DNA of 64,000 nt, from the NCBI GenBank assembly GCA_021234155.1, contig JAJEKV010000095.1:2282606-2346605 (forward strand), given 5' to 3'. Position numbers and translations under genes: made by a program. This DNA is from Isoetes taiwanensis. Its lineage: Eukaryota > Streptophyta > Lycopodiopsida > Isoetales > Isoetaceae. Positions 14,975 to 25,942 of this stretch are shown here, in pieces; within the stretch, counting starts at the first letter, position 1, and each line of letters begins with the position of its first letter. Under the pieces are notes generated by a model. The model was not told the DNA's origin, did no database searches, and saw only the letters and a list, made by a program, of their open reading frames with translations.

Positions 14975-17900
14975 ATGGCAACTTCTGATTTCGGAGATGA
15001 GTACAGTAGCCCGGCGCTCATCTTTCTTGAGGCCGGCGTCGACCAAATCTTCAGTTTTCGGGAAGGAGGTAGGCGTCAAAAGCAACCTTGCACGCGACCC
15101 GGCTTATAGTAGAGTCTTGGTGAGTTCCAAGCTAGGGTAGAACCAGCGCTAGTGCAACTCCCTCCTTGTATAGGATATTTTGTTCCTAGGCAGTCCTGCG
15201 GCAGACATTAGGCGATGTCCCTAACATCGCCAAATACCTCACAAACAAAGCGCCACCTTTTGCGAGCCAATGGTCCTAGCGTCAGCGGGACCAAGTACTT
15301 CTCTTTCAACCTTTGCCACGGCAATCTTTCTCACCCACCGCGAGAACATTGTGGGGAAACCTCCATTCCCCATGGGCGTAGATCCATTAGGCGTAGCGGC
15401 CGAAACAACGGCTCCTCACCGTCTGAGCGAGGGGCGAGGAAGGGAAGGAAGAAGACTTCGGATGAGCGAGGAATCGAGGAGGAGGAAAAAAGATGTTGAG
15501 CTTCGACCTAGCGGAGGCGGCGACAAAGCCGGGCGGGAGTGGCAAGACCCGAAAGAAGGCCCGGCCGACTCTCGAGTGTCGCCACCCCCTCGGGGTTAGG
15601 CATCACAAGCCTAGCTCCCATTATGTCGAAGGTGAGGAGTTTTACGCTCCCTGGCGACATTCAAAACCTCGGTGCGAGGGGAAAGGGAATCTGGACTGAA
15701 GAGTTCTTTGCACCAACTCAGAAGAGCGGACTTGGGCGACTTCATCGTCAGGAAGTCGACTTTCCCCTCAAGTAAGGGGAAGCCGACACTTGCGGGAGAG
15801 TTTACCTCCGACATCAAGCCCTCTGACAACATCGAGGCCCGGATCATGGAAGCCGGACAAAAGAACAAGCTACGGCGGAGGAAGAGTTCCTTGCTCTCGA
15901 GGAGCGGATGGGGATCGCTATGCGACCTCAAACATCCTAACGGCAAGCTCGTCCATGAAACCTCCCGGGGATAGGGCGGTGAGTCGACCTCCGGGAGGGC
16001 TTCGGCCAGCGATCAAGGACTACGAGGGAGCTCACCGCGGTGGAGGTTGATGATTTGAGCGAACCTGCAGGCTTGGATCTGGAGTGGCGAGGACCCATCT
16101 TCATAGCGGCAGGTCATTACGCTATTACACCGCCATTGCTGATGGATGGAAGAATAGCGGTTATCCGCATAAGTTCACCCCAGGCGAGGAAGAGTATCGT
16201 TGCTGATTGCACTCGAGGATTAAGCCGGCATGCGGCTACCCCTTAACACCGAGTATGCAATCACGGTGAAAAGCGGTAGCACTCGGCGTCTTCGACTTCG
16301 CCATACCTTCTGGCGGCGGCAGGCAAGGCTGTCGATGGCAATGCGGCTTACACCTCCCACCGAGAATAGAAGATTTAGCAAAAGCATTACGGGGTGGATC
16401 TCCGGCCAATGTCCTTAGGAACTTGGGCCATTCGATTAGGAACGGCCCAAGTGAAAAAGTTCTTGGAGGATAATCCATCTTCACCCAGGCATCAACGGAA
16501 GTGATTAGCGTGAGTTGCAAGTTCTTGTATTAGTGTAATATAAAATATAAATATAACATTCTCTTGCACTATAAATGTTTTGTTGATACATTTTGTGTCC
16601 CCTCAACCATGCCAACAAACATAAATAATGCAAGAAAGCAAGGAAAACTAACCATGTAGATATGAACCACTTGTGTATGCAGCTAGAGGCACGGCCCTTG
16701 GAGAGGAGAAGACAACTTGAGGGGGAACTTCACGGAGGAACCGAGAGCCCCGGTGCGCCCGGCAAGGAACACAGCTTGAAGAGTTTGGACAAATGACTCC
16801 GGAGAAGAAGAAATATCGCAAATGAGGACAGGACCTCGAGCAGGATAAAAGGCCTTGCTAGCCGCTGTCGGGGCGAGGTTAGGTGGAGTAGCAGCTCAAA
16901 ATCTGCCGCAAAGCATCAGCTTCGGAGAACAGGTAGAGACGGAAGAGGAGCAAGAGAGGAAGGTCCCCGGCTTGGACTCCTCGGAGCTCAAGCTCAGTCA
17001 GACTCAGGTCGAGGAAGAAGAAGAAGCGGAACCAAGTCGGCGGGGCGAAAGGCAGAGGAACCACCCACGAGGGCGACAAAGGGACACAAGAACCTCGACT
17101 ACCCGAAGAAAGTAGACTACGCATTGGGAAATGTTTGGAAGGCCGGAAGCTTCGAGCAATTCTCAGGCGAGAAACGGGTCGAACATGGAAGCCCGAGGCA
17201 GCTTCAACGAGATGAAGCGAATCACGGCAATGCCTATGGTATGAAGGATAAGGATAAAGCGGGGTGGCAACAAACACGAAGGGAGCAAAGACGCATTTGG
17301 TGGAAGGGCTATGCCAAGGCTCATGGCTTGCGGGGATGCTTGCGGGTTCAAGAAGTTTGCTAAAGCCTTCAAAGCGCCATTCACGTTCAAGAGAGCACAA
17401 GTCGGTATGATCATGGCCAGTTCTACAGTTGCGGCAAGGCAACAAGTCGTCTGAGAAATACCACGGAGGAATTTATGAGGCTAAAGGCTTGTATGTGCCA
17501 AAGTTAGGTGAGAAGCATGCGATTAAAGCTACATTGAAGGTGCGAATGAGGAGATCCATAAGCTTGTAAGGGCAATAAACCCTAGAGCGATTGTCGGAGG
17601 CGAGTCAAGGCAATAAACTTGCAAGGGGCGGGACCTCAGAATAGCGAGGCGAGGAGAACCTGATATTACCAAGATAAAGGCAAAGCGTGGCGGTTTTAGC
17701 CCGAGAACGGCCGACCGGGACCAGCTAAGAGCCCCATATAGTGGCAATCAAGGGAAAGCGGCCGGGAGAAAAGCGGTGTCCTTCAAAGACAAACGGGGAA
17801 GGGTCAAACTACTCCCAGCGGTCGCGATCCTTTTCGCGGCCATACCCAAGGAGAAGAGCGAGTGCATAAGCGGCTTTGCTTCGGTGTTTCCAGCCGGGCC

Positions 17901-18250
17901 ATAGAAACGCCCTGCCCATATGTCATGAGTCTGGGCCTTCCGAAGTTGGGAGATTGGGACACTTTGGTAGCGGCAGCGGCGGGAGGCCAGCGACTACATT
18001 CAGGGTGAGTGTCATATCTTTGCATAATAGATCTGAGCAAGCGAGCGCCAGTATAAAGTAATTTCCGCGATTAGGAAAGGCCAAGGCCAAGTCATTTATA
18101 GTCCTAATAGATTCGAGGGAAGTAGCCATAACTTTGCATCTCCCGAGAATGGTTCAAATGTTGAAGTTGAAACCATTAAAGTCAAAGCCAAGGCCGTTGT
18201 CTTAGCAAGTGGAGCGATAAAGGCAGGCGGCGGGTAAAGAATCAACTTTG
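14975..18250 (+). pseudogene. Gag-like region (frames interrupted)
   Basis: The second cassette is followed by an ATG opening MATSDFGDEYSSPAL, after which the frame changes repeatedly. The region is rich in charged residues (for example an acidic EEEEEAEPSRRGE near 17010-17050). A short FYSCGKA at about 17420-17440 resembles the start of a gag zinc knuckle, but the full CX2CX4HX4C is not intact in one frame. Placement directly upstream of protease and reverse transcriptase makes Gag the simplest reading. No single intact frame spans it, so I cannot define the product's limits. The upstream ORF with the H3-like tail could instead be the true Gag start. Confidence 0.5.
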
Positions 18251-18460
18251 ACATCGACTTGCGGGGGATTAAGATCCGGATGGGGGCGGAGGTAATGGGC
18301 ATCGGCAAATACGACTTGATAATAGGTATGGAGTACCTTGGACCAGCGAGGGGCCATTATTGATTGTGGAAAGCGGAAGGTGACCTTCCCAACACCCGGC
18401 AACAAGATCATTGAGATAACGGTAAAGAAGTTGTTCCCATCATGCGGTGTATGTCTTCTA
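18250..18460 (+). pseudogene. Retroviral-type aspartic protease fragment
   Basis: The frame near 18304-18350 reads YDLIIGMEYL, matching the DLIIGMDWL block after the catalytic strand in plant Ty3/gypsy proteases. The usual catalytic DSG upstream is not clear in a single frame. It would process Gag-Pol. It is broken by frame changes. Confidence 0.55.
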
Positions 18461-18689
18461 AGCGGCTGTTCAAGTGCATCAAGAGTGAGCAGGTAGCATA
18501 CATCTTCAAGCTTGAGATTAGTGAGCGGAATTGGAAGGAAGCAAAGACAAGATGCTCAGCAAGTTCTTAGAGGCAAATAGCTAAGTTGATCCGCGGAGTT
18601 CCACGATCTCTTTCGGATGAGATCAAGCGGCTCCCTCCTTATAGAAGTCGAGTCGCGAGATAGCACTTCGAACCCGGGGAACAAAACCG

Positions 18690-19190
18690 ACAAGCAAGGC
18701 TCCATATAGAATGACAACGCCAGAGTTGCCGGGCTAAAAGCGATTCTGCGAGGGAGCTGCTTTCGACCTAGGTTTCATTAGACCTAGTGTCTACCGCCCG
18801 TTTGGGCGCCCATTCTTTTTGTCAAGAAGAAGGATGGATCTTTGAGAATGTGCATAGACTATAGGCAGTTGAATAAGCACACCATTAAGAACAAGTATCG
18901 CTTCCAAGATCGGGCGACTTGATGGATCACTTCAAGGAGCAAAGATCTTCTCAAAATCGACTTAAGGTCGGGGTTATCATCGAATCACGGATAAAGGAGG
19001 AGGATATCCACAAGACCGCCTTCGGGGGCCTGTATGGGCATTATGAGTTCCGCGGTGATGCCTTTTTGGCTTATCAAATGCCCCATAGCGTTCATGAGGC
19101 TCATGAGCGATATCTTCGAGGAGTTCTGGACACCTTTGTGATTGTTTTCTTTGATGACATTTTGGTGTATAGCGAGATCCCTTGAAGAAA
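18690..19190 (+). pseudogene. Reverse transcriptase domain (frames interrupted)
   Basis: Blocks appear in the expected order. APYRMTTPEL (about 18698-18727) is the entry motif, and a [20 protein letters not shown] stretch follows at about 18770-18840. Then come [20 protein letters not shown] (about 18843-18902), KTAF and YGHYEF (about 19012-19050), and FDDILVYS (about 19150-19173), which holds the catalytic aspartate pair. The domain copies element RNA into DNA. The frame shifts several times between blocks, so this copy should not make active enzyme as written. Confidence 0.9.
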
Positions 19191-19469
19191 CGTGCAACAC
19201 TTGAAAGGGTGCTAGAAAGTTGAGGAGGCACGGTTATGCATGAGTTGTCGAAGTGCCGCCGCCTTGAGAAAGGTGGAATACCTTGGTCATGTGATCTCGG
19301 CCAGAGGCATCTCGGCGGACCCGCCAAGATTGAAGCGATGATTCGATTGGCGGCGTAGAAGAATGTGCGCGAGGTCAGAAGTTTTCTCTAGTCTAGCGGT
19401 ACTCTGAGGAAGTTAGTGAAGAACTTTGCTAAGATAACCGCCCGTTAACAGGGACCTAACGAGGGCGAG

Positions 19470-19930
19470 AAGGTGAAAGATTGGGTAGAGCATTGGCACA
19501 AGAAAGCCCAAAAGGGGTTTGAATTGTTGAAGGAAGCTTTAACAACAGCCCCAGATCTTAACCACTTGGGACCGGAGAAGGATAAGCTTGTAGCAGCGGT
19601 CACGAGTAAGATAGCTCACAGTGCGGTGCTTATGCAAAAAAGAGCGTGTGGTAGCGTATGATTCGGGAAGATGAGCGGCGCCGAGGCAGCGCTACCCAGC
19701 GATCGAGGAGTTGCTTGCGGTTGTCGGGGGCATTAAGAATATGGAGGCACTACCTCTTGGGAAGGAAGTTCCAATTGGATACCGACCATCAGAGCCTCCA
19801 ATATGTATTCACGCAACCACACCTCAATCTCAAGGCGGCGGAGATGGATGGAGTTCCTCGAGGAATACGACTTTGATATAGTCTACAAGCCGGGGAAACT
19901 CAATGTGGTAGCGGATCGCTTTCAAGGCAT
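19470..19930 (+). pseudogene. RNase H domain (frames interrupted)
   Basis: After the RT palm and a connection segment, the frames contain LKEALTTAPDL (about 19528-19560), then FQLDTDHQSLQYVF (about 19770-19812) and YDFDIVYKPGKLNVVADR (about 19866-19920). The last is the EYKPGK-N-VADALSR block ending Ty3/gypsy RNase H domains. It would degrade template RNA during reverse transcription. Frame changes separate the blocks. Confidence 0.85.
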
Positions 19931-20149
19931 CCCGACAACTAGAGTGCATTGCAGCGCCAATTTCGGCGCTCTCCGGCGACTTTGGTAAGAGGATTGAAGA
20001 GTCCTTGCCAATGGATGTGGATTTCGGGGGAAGTATGGGCAAGCCTCTCTAAGGAGGCTAGAAACGGATAAAGAGCGGGAGGCCTTCAAGCATTATAAGA
20101 AGGAAGGCAACCTGTTATACCATAAGAACAAGTTGTGCGTGCCGAATCA

Positions 20150-20960
20150 TCGGGTGTAAGGAAGTTGATCCTCCATGACCGCTGCAGACCCAATAGCTGG
20201 CCATGCGGGATTCATGAAAACATATTTCAAAGTCTTGGCGGCTATTATTGGCGAGGGAATGAAGAAGCAAATAGCTTCGCTACATCAAGGAATGTCGGCT
20301 ATGCCCGGCGAAGAAGGCGAGCGACTTAATTCGGGGGCATTAGAGCCATTAGCGATTGCCAAATGCTAAGTGGGAGGTAATCGGCATGGATTTCATCCGC
20401 GGGACTCCCAAAAACGGCCGAGAGGCAAGGATGCCTTGATGGTAGTGGTCGACAAGTTGTCAAAAGATGGCACATTTTGTGCCTTGCGGGACCACAGTCT
20501 GACTATGGATCTGACAAAGCTCTTCACCAAAGAGATCTTGAGGGCTTCATGGCATGCCAAGGGAGATTATCTCCGCCGAGAGATCCGAAGTTCATGAGTG
20601 CCTTTTGGCAAGACCTCTTTCGCGACGATTCAGACCAAGCTATCCATGAGCACGCGTATCATCCTCGAGACGGATGGCGGGCGGGCGGACCAACGGGATC
20701 TTAGAAGACATGCTCTGAAACTATAATGCGGAATAAGCAAAGTATGTGGGAAGAATTTATTCACTTGGTGGGTTTGCATACAATAGCACCAGCGGGGAAT
20801 GCGTCCCAAATGTAAGCCATTTATGATCAATTATGGCTATCGATTGCCTAACTCGGACACTTGGCACAACCCGTGTCAAAAGTAGAAGTTTAGCGGCAGA
20901 TGTTGGCCGATATCGCGGCGGCTTCGTGGAAGAAGTTCGAGGTTATCTGCTAGCGGCAAA
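20150..20960 (+). pseudogene. Integrase domain (frames interrupted)
   Basis: GHAGFMKTYFKVL (about 20199-20240) is the H-GH-G--KT part of the N-terminal zinc-binding region. DALMVVVDKLSKDGTF (about 20433-20480) is the catalytic-core strand with its aspartate context, and a segment near 20592-20610 matches the conserved FW-LF helix. An HPRDGW-like stretch near 20661 corresponds to the HPQTDGQ motif. Integrase inserts the cDNA. Several frameshifts interrupt it. Confidence 0.85.
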
Positions 20961-21103
20961 GAAGTCGTCGAAAAGAGCATCGTAGCAAGCATCGAGCGGT
21001 CGAGAGAGTTCAAAGTTGGAGATGATGTTTGGCTCAAGATCAAGGTAAAAGCGGTGGCTTCGAGTTAGGAATTGCAAGAAGCTTGCTCCAAGGTGGGCTG
21101 GAC

Positions 21104-21430
21104 CCTTGAGAATAATCAAGAGAGTAGGTAATCAATCCTACAAGTTGGAATTGCCGGCACACCTAAAGATTCATAAGGTCTTCCGCGTGAGTTTGTTGAA
21201 GAAGCATACTCCAAACCCGGGGCGAAGTCTTGGACACTCAACGTTGTTGGAAATGGCGGAGGAAGCAGCTGGAAATAGTTCGAAATGATTCTTGATAGAG
21301 CTTTTAAGAAGACAAGGAGGTCCAATTCCTCCGGTATTTGGTCAAGTGGAAACACTTACGGTGGAAGAGGCATACGTGGGTACTTAAGAAAGATTTAGTA
21401 AGCGGTACCCACAATTTATGGAGCAATGGG
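21104..21430 (+). pseudogene. Integrase C-terminal region with chromodomain
   Basis: RIIKRVGNQSYKLELPAHLK (about 21109-21168) followed by HKVFRVSLLKKH (about 21172-21207) is the usual tail of gypsy integrases (YKLELP, H-VFHVSLLK). After a frame change, FLRYLVKWKHLRWKRHTW (about 21326-21380) matches the chromodomain core (YLVKWKG, then E-TWE). Chromodomains of this type usually bind methylated histone H3 and steer integration into heterochromatin. An HLRW spacing where GL and acidic residues are usual suggests a divergent reader. Confidence 0.8.
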
Positions 21431-22340
21431 GCGGCAAGGTCATCTCCCAAGAAATCGGCTCGGGCATGTCGATTTGTGTAGGTTAATTCTTGTATAGATT
21501 AATCTACGCGTGCAACCCATGCTTGGTATGGATGCATGCGTTGTTCTGCGAATGATGAGACCACTACGGTGATCTCTAGGGGTGTGGTGTAATGTCAATG
21601 TAGGCATGGCCAAGCGTTTCCGTTTAGGCGAGTGGAAGGTAGATTAGAAAGTCTACTTCATCCCCGCGAAGTAGACGACCTCGAAGAAAAGAGGTCATTA
21701 AGGAATGCATTGATAGGGAAAGCACCTTTAGCCCCATATATGTTTTGATAGGAGGAATCCATCCTTCCGCCCCACGAAGGAAGGATATCCTCCTGTTGGG
21801 CAACTAGAGGTGTAGGCATGAGTGGCATATAGGCATATAGGCTATCTCCACGGCCATTATGGAAGATTCATCCTCTTCCTCGCCGGAGATTAGCCATGCA
21901 TTCATGTAGATAGGTGGGTTGGTCACCATATAACCAAAATTTATTAAAAAATTAAAAGCGGTACTAGCGTGGTGTGTCGACTGCCAGAGCCCGGTGAAGC
22001 TCAGGAGGGCAAGGAGGTCGAGCTCACGAAAGACTTGCAACACAAGTTTTGTTGGAATGTGTTGCAAGGAATGAAAAGTACCTCGGACAATAATTATAGA
22101 TATGAAATGTTGAAATTTTGTCTAACTTAAGATAGTGAATAACTTGTTAATGGTGTTATGAATTGATAAGTATTTCATAATATAATGGCGTAATAATGTT
22201 CTAAAAATAATTACCTTAGAGTAATCGTGATAAATGTATAAAGATTATATTGTAGGCATCCGCGTTGATTGCGGGTTGCAGGTTAGGAAGATCCCAAGGT
22301 GGGGAGACCCGCGATCTTTGCCGGGACGACATCATTTCAA
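21431..22340. other. 3' non-coding region of the LTR retrotransposon
   Basis: There is no credible gene between the chromodomain and the polypurine tract. The sequence is GC-rich up to about 21800 and AT-rich after 22080. Confidence 0.6.
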
Positions 22341-22351
22341 GGTGGGGAGAA
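22341..22351 (+). other. Polypurine tract
   Basis: GGTGGGGAGAA immediately precedes the 3' LTR, the expected plus-strand primer position. Confidence 0.85.
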
Positions 22352-23913
22352 TGTGGCGTTCCAGCGATATCGCGCTCGGGGCGTACATTATCTTGCCCGT
22401 CAGCATTACCGCACGCCCACCCGATTGGCGTGTAATGCGCCAGCGGATAGCGGGTAAAGTAGCCCTAGGGGGCAACTTACTAGGAGTGTTCATATATTAT
22501 TAATGTGCACATGTGCACATTAATGAGAACACACCTTTCCATGTTGGCATATTTTGCCACCTAGCCACTAAAGGCAAGTGGGGCCTTTCAATTATCCCAC
22601 ATGCCAAATTGGGTAATTGGAAACCTAGCCTAAACCCCCATGTCTATTTAGGGTAGGAAAACCCTAGCTTGCTAGTTTTTAGATCCTTAGGGTTTTAGAG
22701 CTGGTTTTGGCTGCCCGGGGAGCCAAAACCGCCTCGAGCAGCTGCCTTGGCCAATTAGCGCCATCGGTTTCCACTGAATTGATCGGCTCGCCCGGGATGG
22801 TTGAACTCGGTCGGGGAGGAGCCACTCAAGGATCAGGTATTTGGTCAATTTAATAGCTTAAACCGTCTTCTAGTCATAGAATCGGTAGGTTTAGACTATT
22901 AAATTGCCCATAATGTTATCTAGATCTTAGATCTGGGACACTAACTAAAGAACCTAACTCTATGATTGGATCTAGTTCTTTGGTTCTTACGTGATATATT
23001 TGGATGATGTATTTCTGTGAACTCCTTGTATTGGGAAGGGGGTAGAGGCCCTAAAGCTTGTAGTTGATGCTCTAGAGTAGCCTCTCTAGCACCTGCTTAG
23101 TAGATTAGGCACGTGTACAAAGAGCCACACCGGGTTGTGGGTGAAGGGGCGGGCCCCGCTAAAAGGAGGTTCATGTCGACTCTTGAGCGATCCCCTGGTG
23201 TGTAAAAAGCCTCACAGGGGATCATTGTGACTAGGTCTAATGGCTTACCAGTCTTGCGGGTAAGGCATGGGCTCGATTACCGTGAAGTGGTGTACACTTT
23301 CCGGTGGGTTGGTCGAATCTGGGCGGTGGCCCTCTAGTCACCTTGAGTTAGCATCTCTGCAGGATCTCGGGAGGGAGTGATCCCTACCTGCCCCATCGGG
23401 CTGGGAGGATGAGACCCGGGAATAGCCCCTTGGCTATGCATCCGTGAGCTTCTGATCGTCCCAACACTTTTCAGCCTACTCGCAAAGTGTGCACGGGAGG
23501 CGGATGGAGTGGACAACCCTATGCCATGTTCTTATGCCCGATAAAATCCATTGCCATGAATTACATGCACTCAGCGAACTCACGGAGACCCAAGCCGTCG
23601 GTCATCCATTGAGTCGAGCCTTGGGTAGGATCCCTATGTGATGTGCTGATCTTTGTCTATCTCAGATATGAGGGACCATCCTTCGAGATGGTCCGCGGGA
23701 TGTTGATGTATGTGCTCTTGACATGTATGTTTACGCTTCGCAGCCTAGGTAGGCCCCGAGGGAGGCGGGGGTAGAATGACACCTTCACTCTCCCCAATCG
23801 AGACTTCGTTAAGTGCGATGATATGTGGAGGGCCCTGTCGACATGGAGCTGGTGTGGGGAAGAACTCTGTTTGTATCACGGTGAGTGCACCGTATCACAG
23901 TAGGGGCGTCACA
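22352..23913 (+). repeat. 3' LTR
   Basis: It begins TGTGGCGTTCCAG and ends GGGGCGTCACA, about 1562 bp, aligning throughout with 10788-12340. Differences are concentrated in short blocks, many at CAG/CTG/CCG, so simple LTR divergence would overestimate insertion age. It carries the same 26-bp palindrome (22499-22524). Confidence 0.93.
22499..22524. promoter_or_regulatory. Perfect 26-bp palindrome in 3' LTR
   Basis: Identical to 10933-10958. Confidence 0.7.
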
Positions 23914-23918
23914 CATAA
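23914..23918. repeat. Target-site duplication CATAA (right)
   Basis: Matches 10783-10787; the tRNA unit resumes with ACTCTAGAATATTG. Confidence 0.95.
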
Positions 23919-24035
23919 ACTCTAGAATATTGCGCCCGAGGGAAGAGTCGTGGGGATCTGAATGACAAACTCTAAATATTAATCGAATGGGCGTATGTGA
24001 TAGGGACTATAAAATAATATGAACAAGCTCCTACA

Positions 24036-24117
24036 CGTGGATGATAGGATTCGAACCTATGCGAGCAAAGCCCACATGATTTCTAGTCATGCCCAATAAC
24101 CAATCTGGCACATCCAC
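24036..24117 (-). tRNA. tRNA-Ser(AGA), copy 1
   Basis: The acceptor GTGGATG/CATCCAC, long variable arm, loop CTAGAAA (anticodon AGA) and T-arm GTTCGAATC are present. One D-stem change (CAATCTGG on the plus strand). Confidence 0.88.
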
Positions 24118-24359
24118 GCCAGCATGTGGAATACTTCCGATACTTCTTTATGAGGATAGGATTTGGCTAGTCATTTATTCTCTCTCATTCTGATGTTTGA
24201 TGGTTGGAAGAGCAAGATTAGCTTCGATCTCATTTCTCACCCTATGGTGCAATCGATTGCTCAGTTATCCTTGTGTCATTATCAACATGGTTTAATGCAT
24301 TAAATCTTCTTTTTTGGCTCTTAGCCAAGAACAAAATTAGAAGAGTTGAACCACGAGGA

Positions 24360-24432
24360 TGCATTGGCCGAGAATCGAACTTCAGTGCGTACCACCTGGT
24401 AGGGTACTATTCTACCACTAGACCACCAATGC
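24360..24432 (-). tRNA. tRNA-Gly copy 2, anticodon region scrambled
   Basis: Acceptor, D-arm and T-arm end match tRNA-Gly, but the anticodon/variable segment has lost the GTACC-CTGCCAC-GGTAC fold. A pseudogene or a local sequence error. Confidence 0.7.
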
Positions 24433-24846
24433 ACAAGTAATACAAATGAATACCTTCTTAATTAACAAGCACATACAACAAACTCAATTAAATGCATCTC
24501 ATAATCCAGTTCGCAAAAAAATATCTTGGTCGTTCAATAAGGTGCAGGAATGGTTGTTCTTCTAATAAGTCCAAACAAACGATTATGCCAAGGCATAAAG
24601 CGACGAGATTTGCTCAATCACCGTGTTTTTCCATGCTTGAGCTTGATATCATAAAAAATTGAAAGAATTAACATGTGAATGAGTAACAATGTTGAGCATT
24701 TGTGTGCCACTAATGGAGGCTCTGCATAAACCCTAGAACATTGCGTTAGTGGAAGAGTGCGTAGGGAATCTGAATGACAAACTCTAAGTATTAATCGGAC
24801 GTATGTGATAGTAGGGACTATAAAATAATATGAACAAGCTCCTACA

Positions 24847-24930
24847 CGTGGATGATAGGATTCAAACCTATCTTGGCCCGAAGCCCACATGATTTCTGGT
24901 CATGCCCAATAACCACTCTGACACATCCAC
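24847..24930 (-). tRNA. tRNA-Ser(AGA)-like copy 2, C33/T56 subtype
   Basis: The anticodon loop is CCAGAAA (C at position 33 instead of U) and the T-loop reads TTTGAAT. The variable arm is altered. Probably a pseudo-tRNA; shares these changes with 35015 and 43063. Confidence 0.7.
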
Positions 24931-25185
24931 GACGACATCTGGAATACTTCCGATTCTTCTTAGATCATTGAGATATTTAGGAGGATAGGATTTGGCTAGT
25001 CATTTGTTCTCTCTCATTGTGATGTTTGATGGTTGGAAGAGCAAGATTAGCTTCGATCTCATTTCTCACACTATGGTGCAATCGATTGCTCAGTTATCCT
25101 TATGTCATTATCAACATGGTTTAATGCATTAAATCTTCTTTTGGCTCTTAGCCAAGAACAAAATTGGAAGAGTTGAACCACGGGA

Positions 25186-25256
25186 TGCATTGGTCGAGAA
25201 TCGAACCCGGGTCTGTACCGTGGCAGGGTACTATTCTACCACTAGACCACCAATGC
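25186..25256 (-). tRNA. tRNA-Gly(GCC), copy 3
   Basis: Intact anticodon arm. The T-stem has a compensating-looking GGGTTCGATTC form. One acceptor change (GGTCG on the plus strand). Confidence 0.9.
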
Positions 25257-25669
25257 ACAAGTAATACAAAAGAATACCTTCTTAATTAACAAGCACATAC
25301 AACCAACTCAATCAAATGCATCTCATAATCCAGTTCTCAAAAAATATCTTGGTCGGTACAATAAGGTGCGGGGATGGTTGTTCTTCTAATAAGTCCAAAC
25401 AAACGATTATGCCAAGGCATAAAGCGGCGATTTTGCTCAATCACCGTGTTTTTCCATGCTTGAGCTTGATATCATAAAAATTGAAAAGAATTAACATGTG
25501 AATGAGTAACAATGTCGAGCATTGGTGTGCCACTAATGGGGGCTATGCATAAACTCTAGAATATTAGCCCGATGGAAGAGTCGTAGGGAATCTGAATGAC
25601 AAACTCTAAATATTAATCGAATGGGCGTATGTGATAGGGACTATAAAATAATATGAACAAGCTCCTACA

Positions 25670-25751
25670 CGTGGATGATAGGATTGAACCTATCTTGAGC
25701 AAAGCCCACATGATTTCTAGTCATGCCCAATAACCACTCTGGCACATCCAC
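25670..25751 (-). tRNA. tRNA-Ser(AGA), copy 3, T-loop 1-nt deletion
   Basis: Anticodon AGA and acceptor are intact. One base is missing from the T-loop (GGATTGAACC on the plus strand). Confidence 0.75.
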
Positions 25752-25942
25752 GCCAGCATGTGGAATACTTCCGATACTTCTTAGATCATTGAGATATTTA
25801 GGAGGATAAGATTTGGCTAGTCATTTATTCTCTCTCATTCTGATGTTTGATGGTTGGAAGAGCAAGATTAGCTTCGATCTCATTTCTCACCCTATGGTGC
25901 AATCGATTGCTCAGTTATCCTTATGTCATTACTAGTAACTAG

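Larger units (their letters stand above)
10788..23913 (+). mobile_element. 13.1-kb Ty3/gypsy chromodomain LTR retrotransposon with an extra upstream ORF
   Basis: Two ~1.55-kb LTRs beginning TGTG flank a ~10-kb interior. The right LTR ends CGTCACA, giving a TGTGACG/CGTCACA terminal inversion. A 5-bp duplication, CATAA, flanks the element inside a tRNA unit. Order: 5' LTR, initiator-methionine-tRNA-like primer site, leader with hairpins, H3-tail-like ORF, second leader with hairpins, gag-like ORF, protease, reverse transcriptase, RNase H, integrase, chromodomain, polypurine tract, 3' LTR. The protease-RT-RH-IN order defines Ty3/gypsy and the chromodomain a chromovirus. The reading frame is broken many times, so the copy looks dead, though some breaks may be sequence errors. 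Confidence 0.93.
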
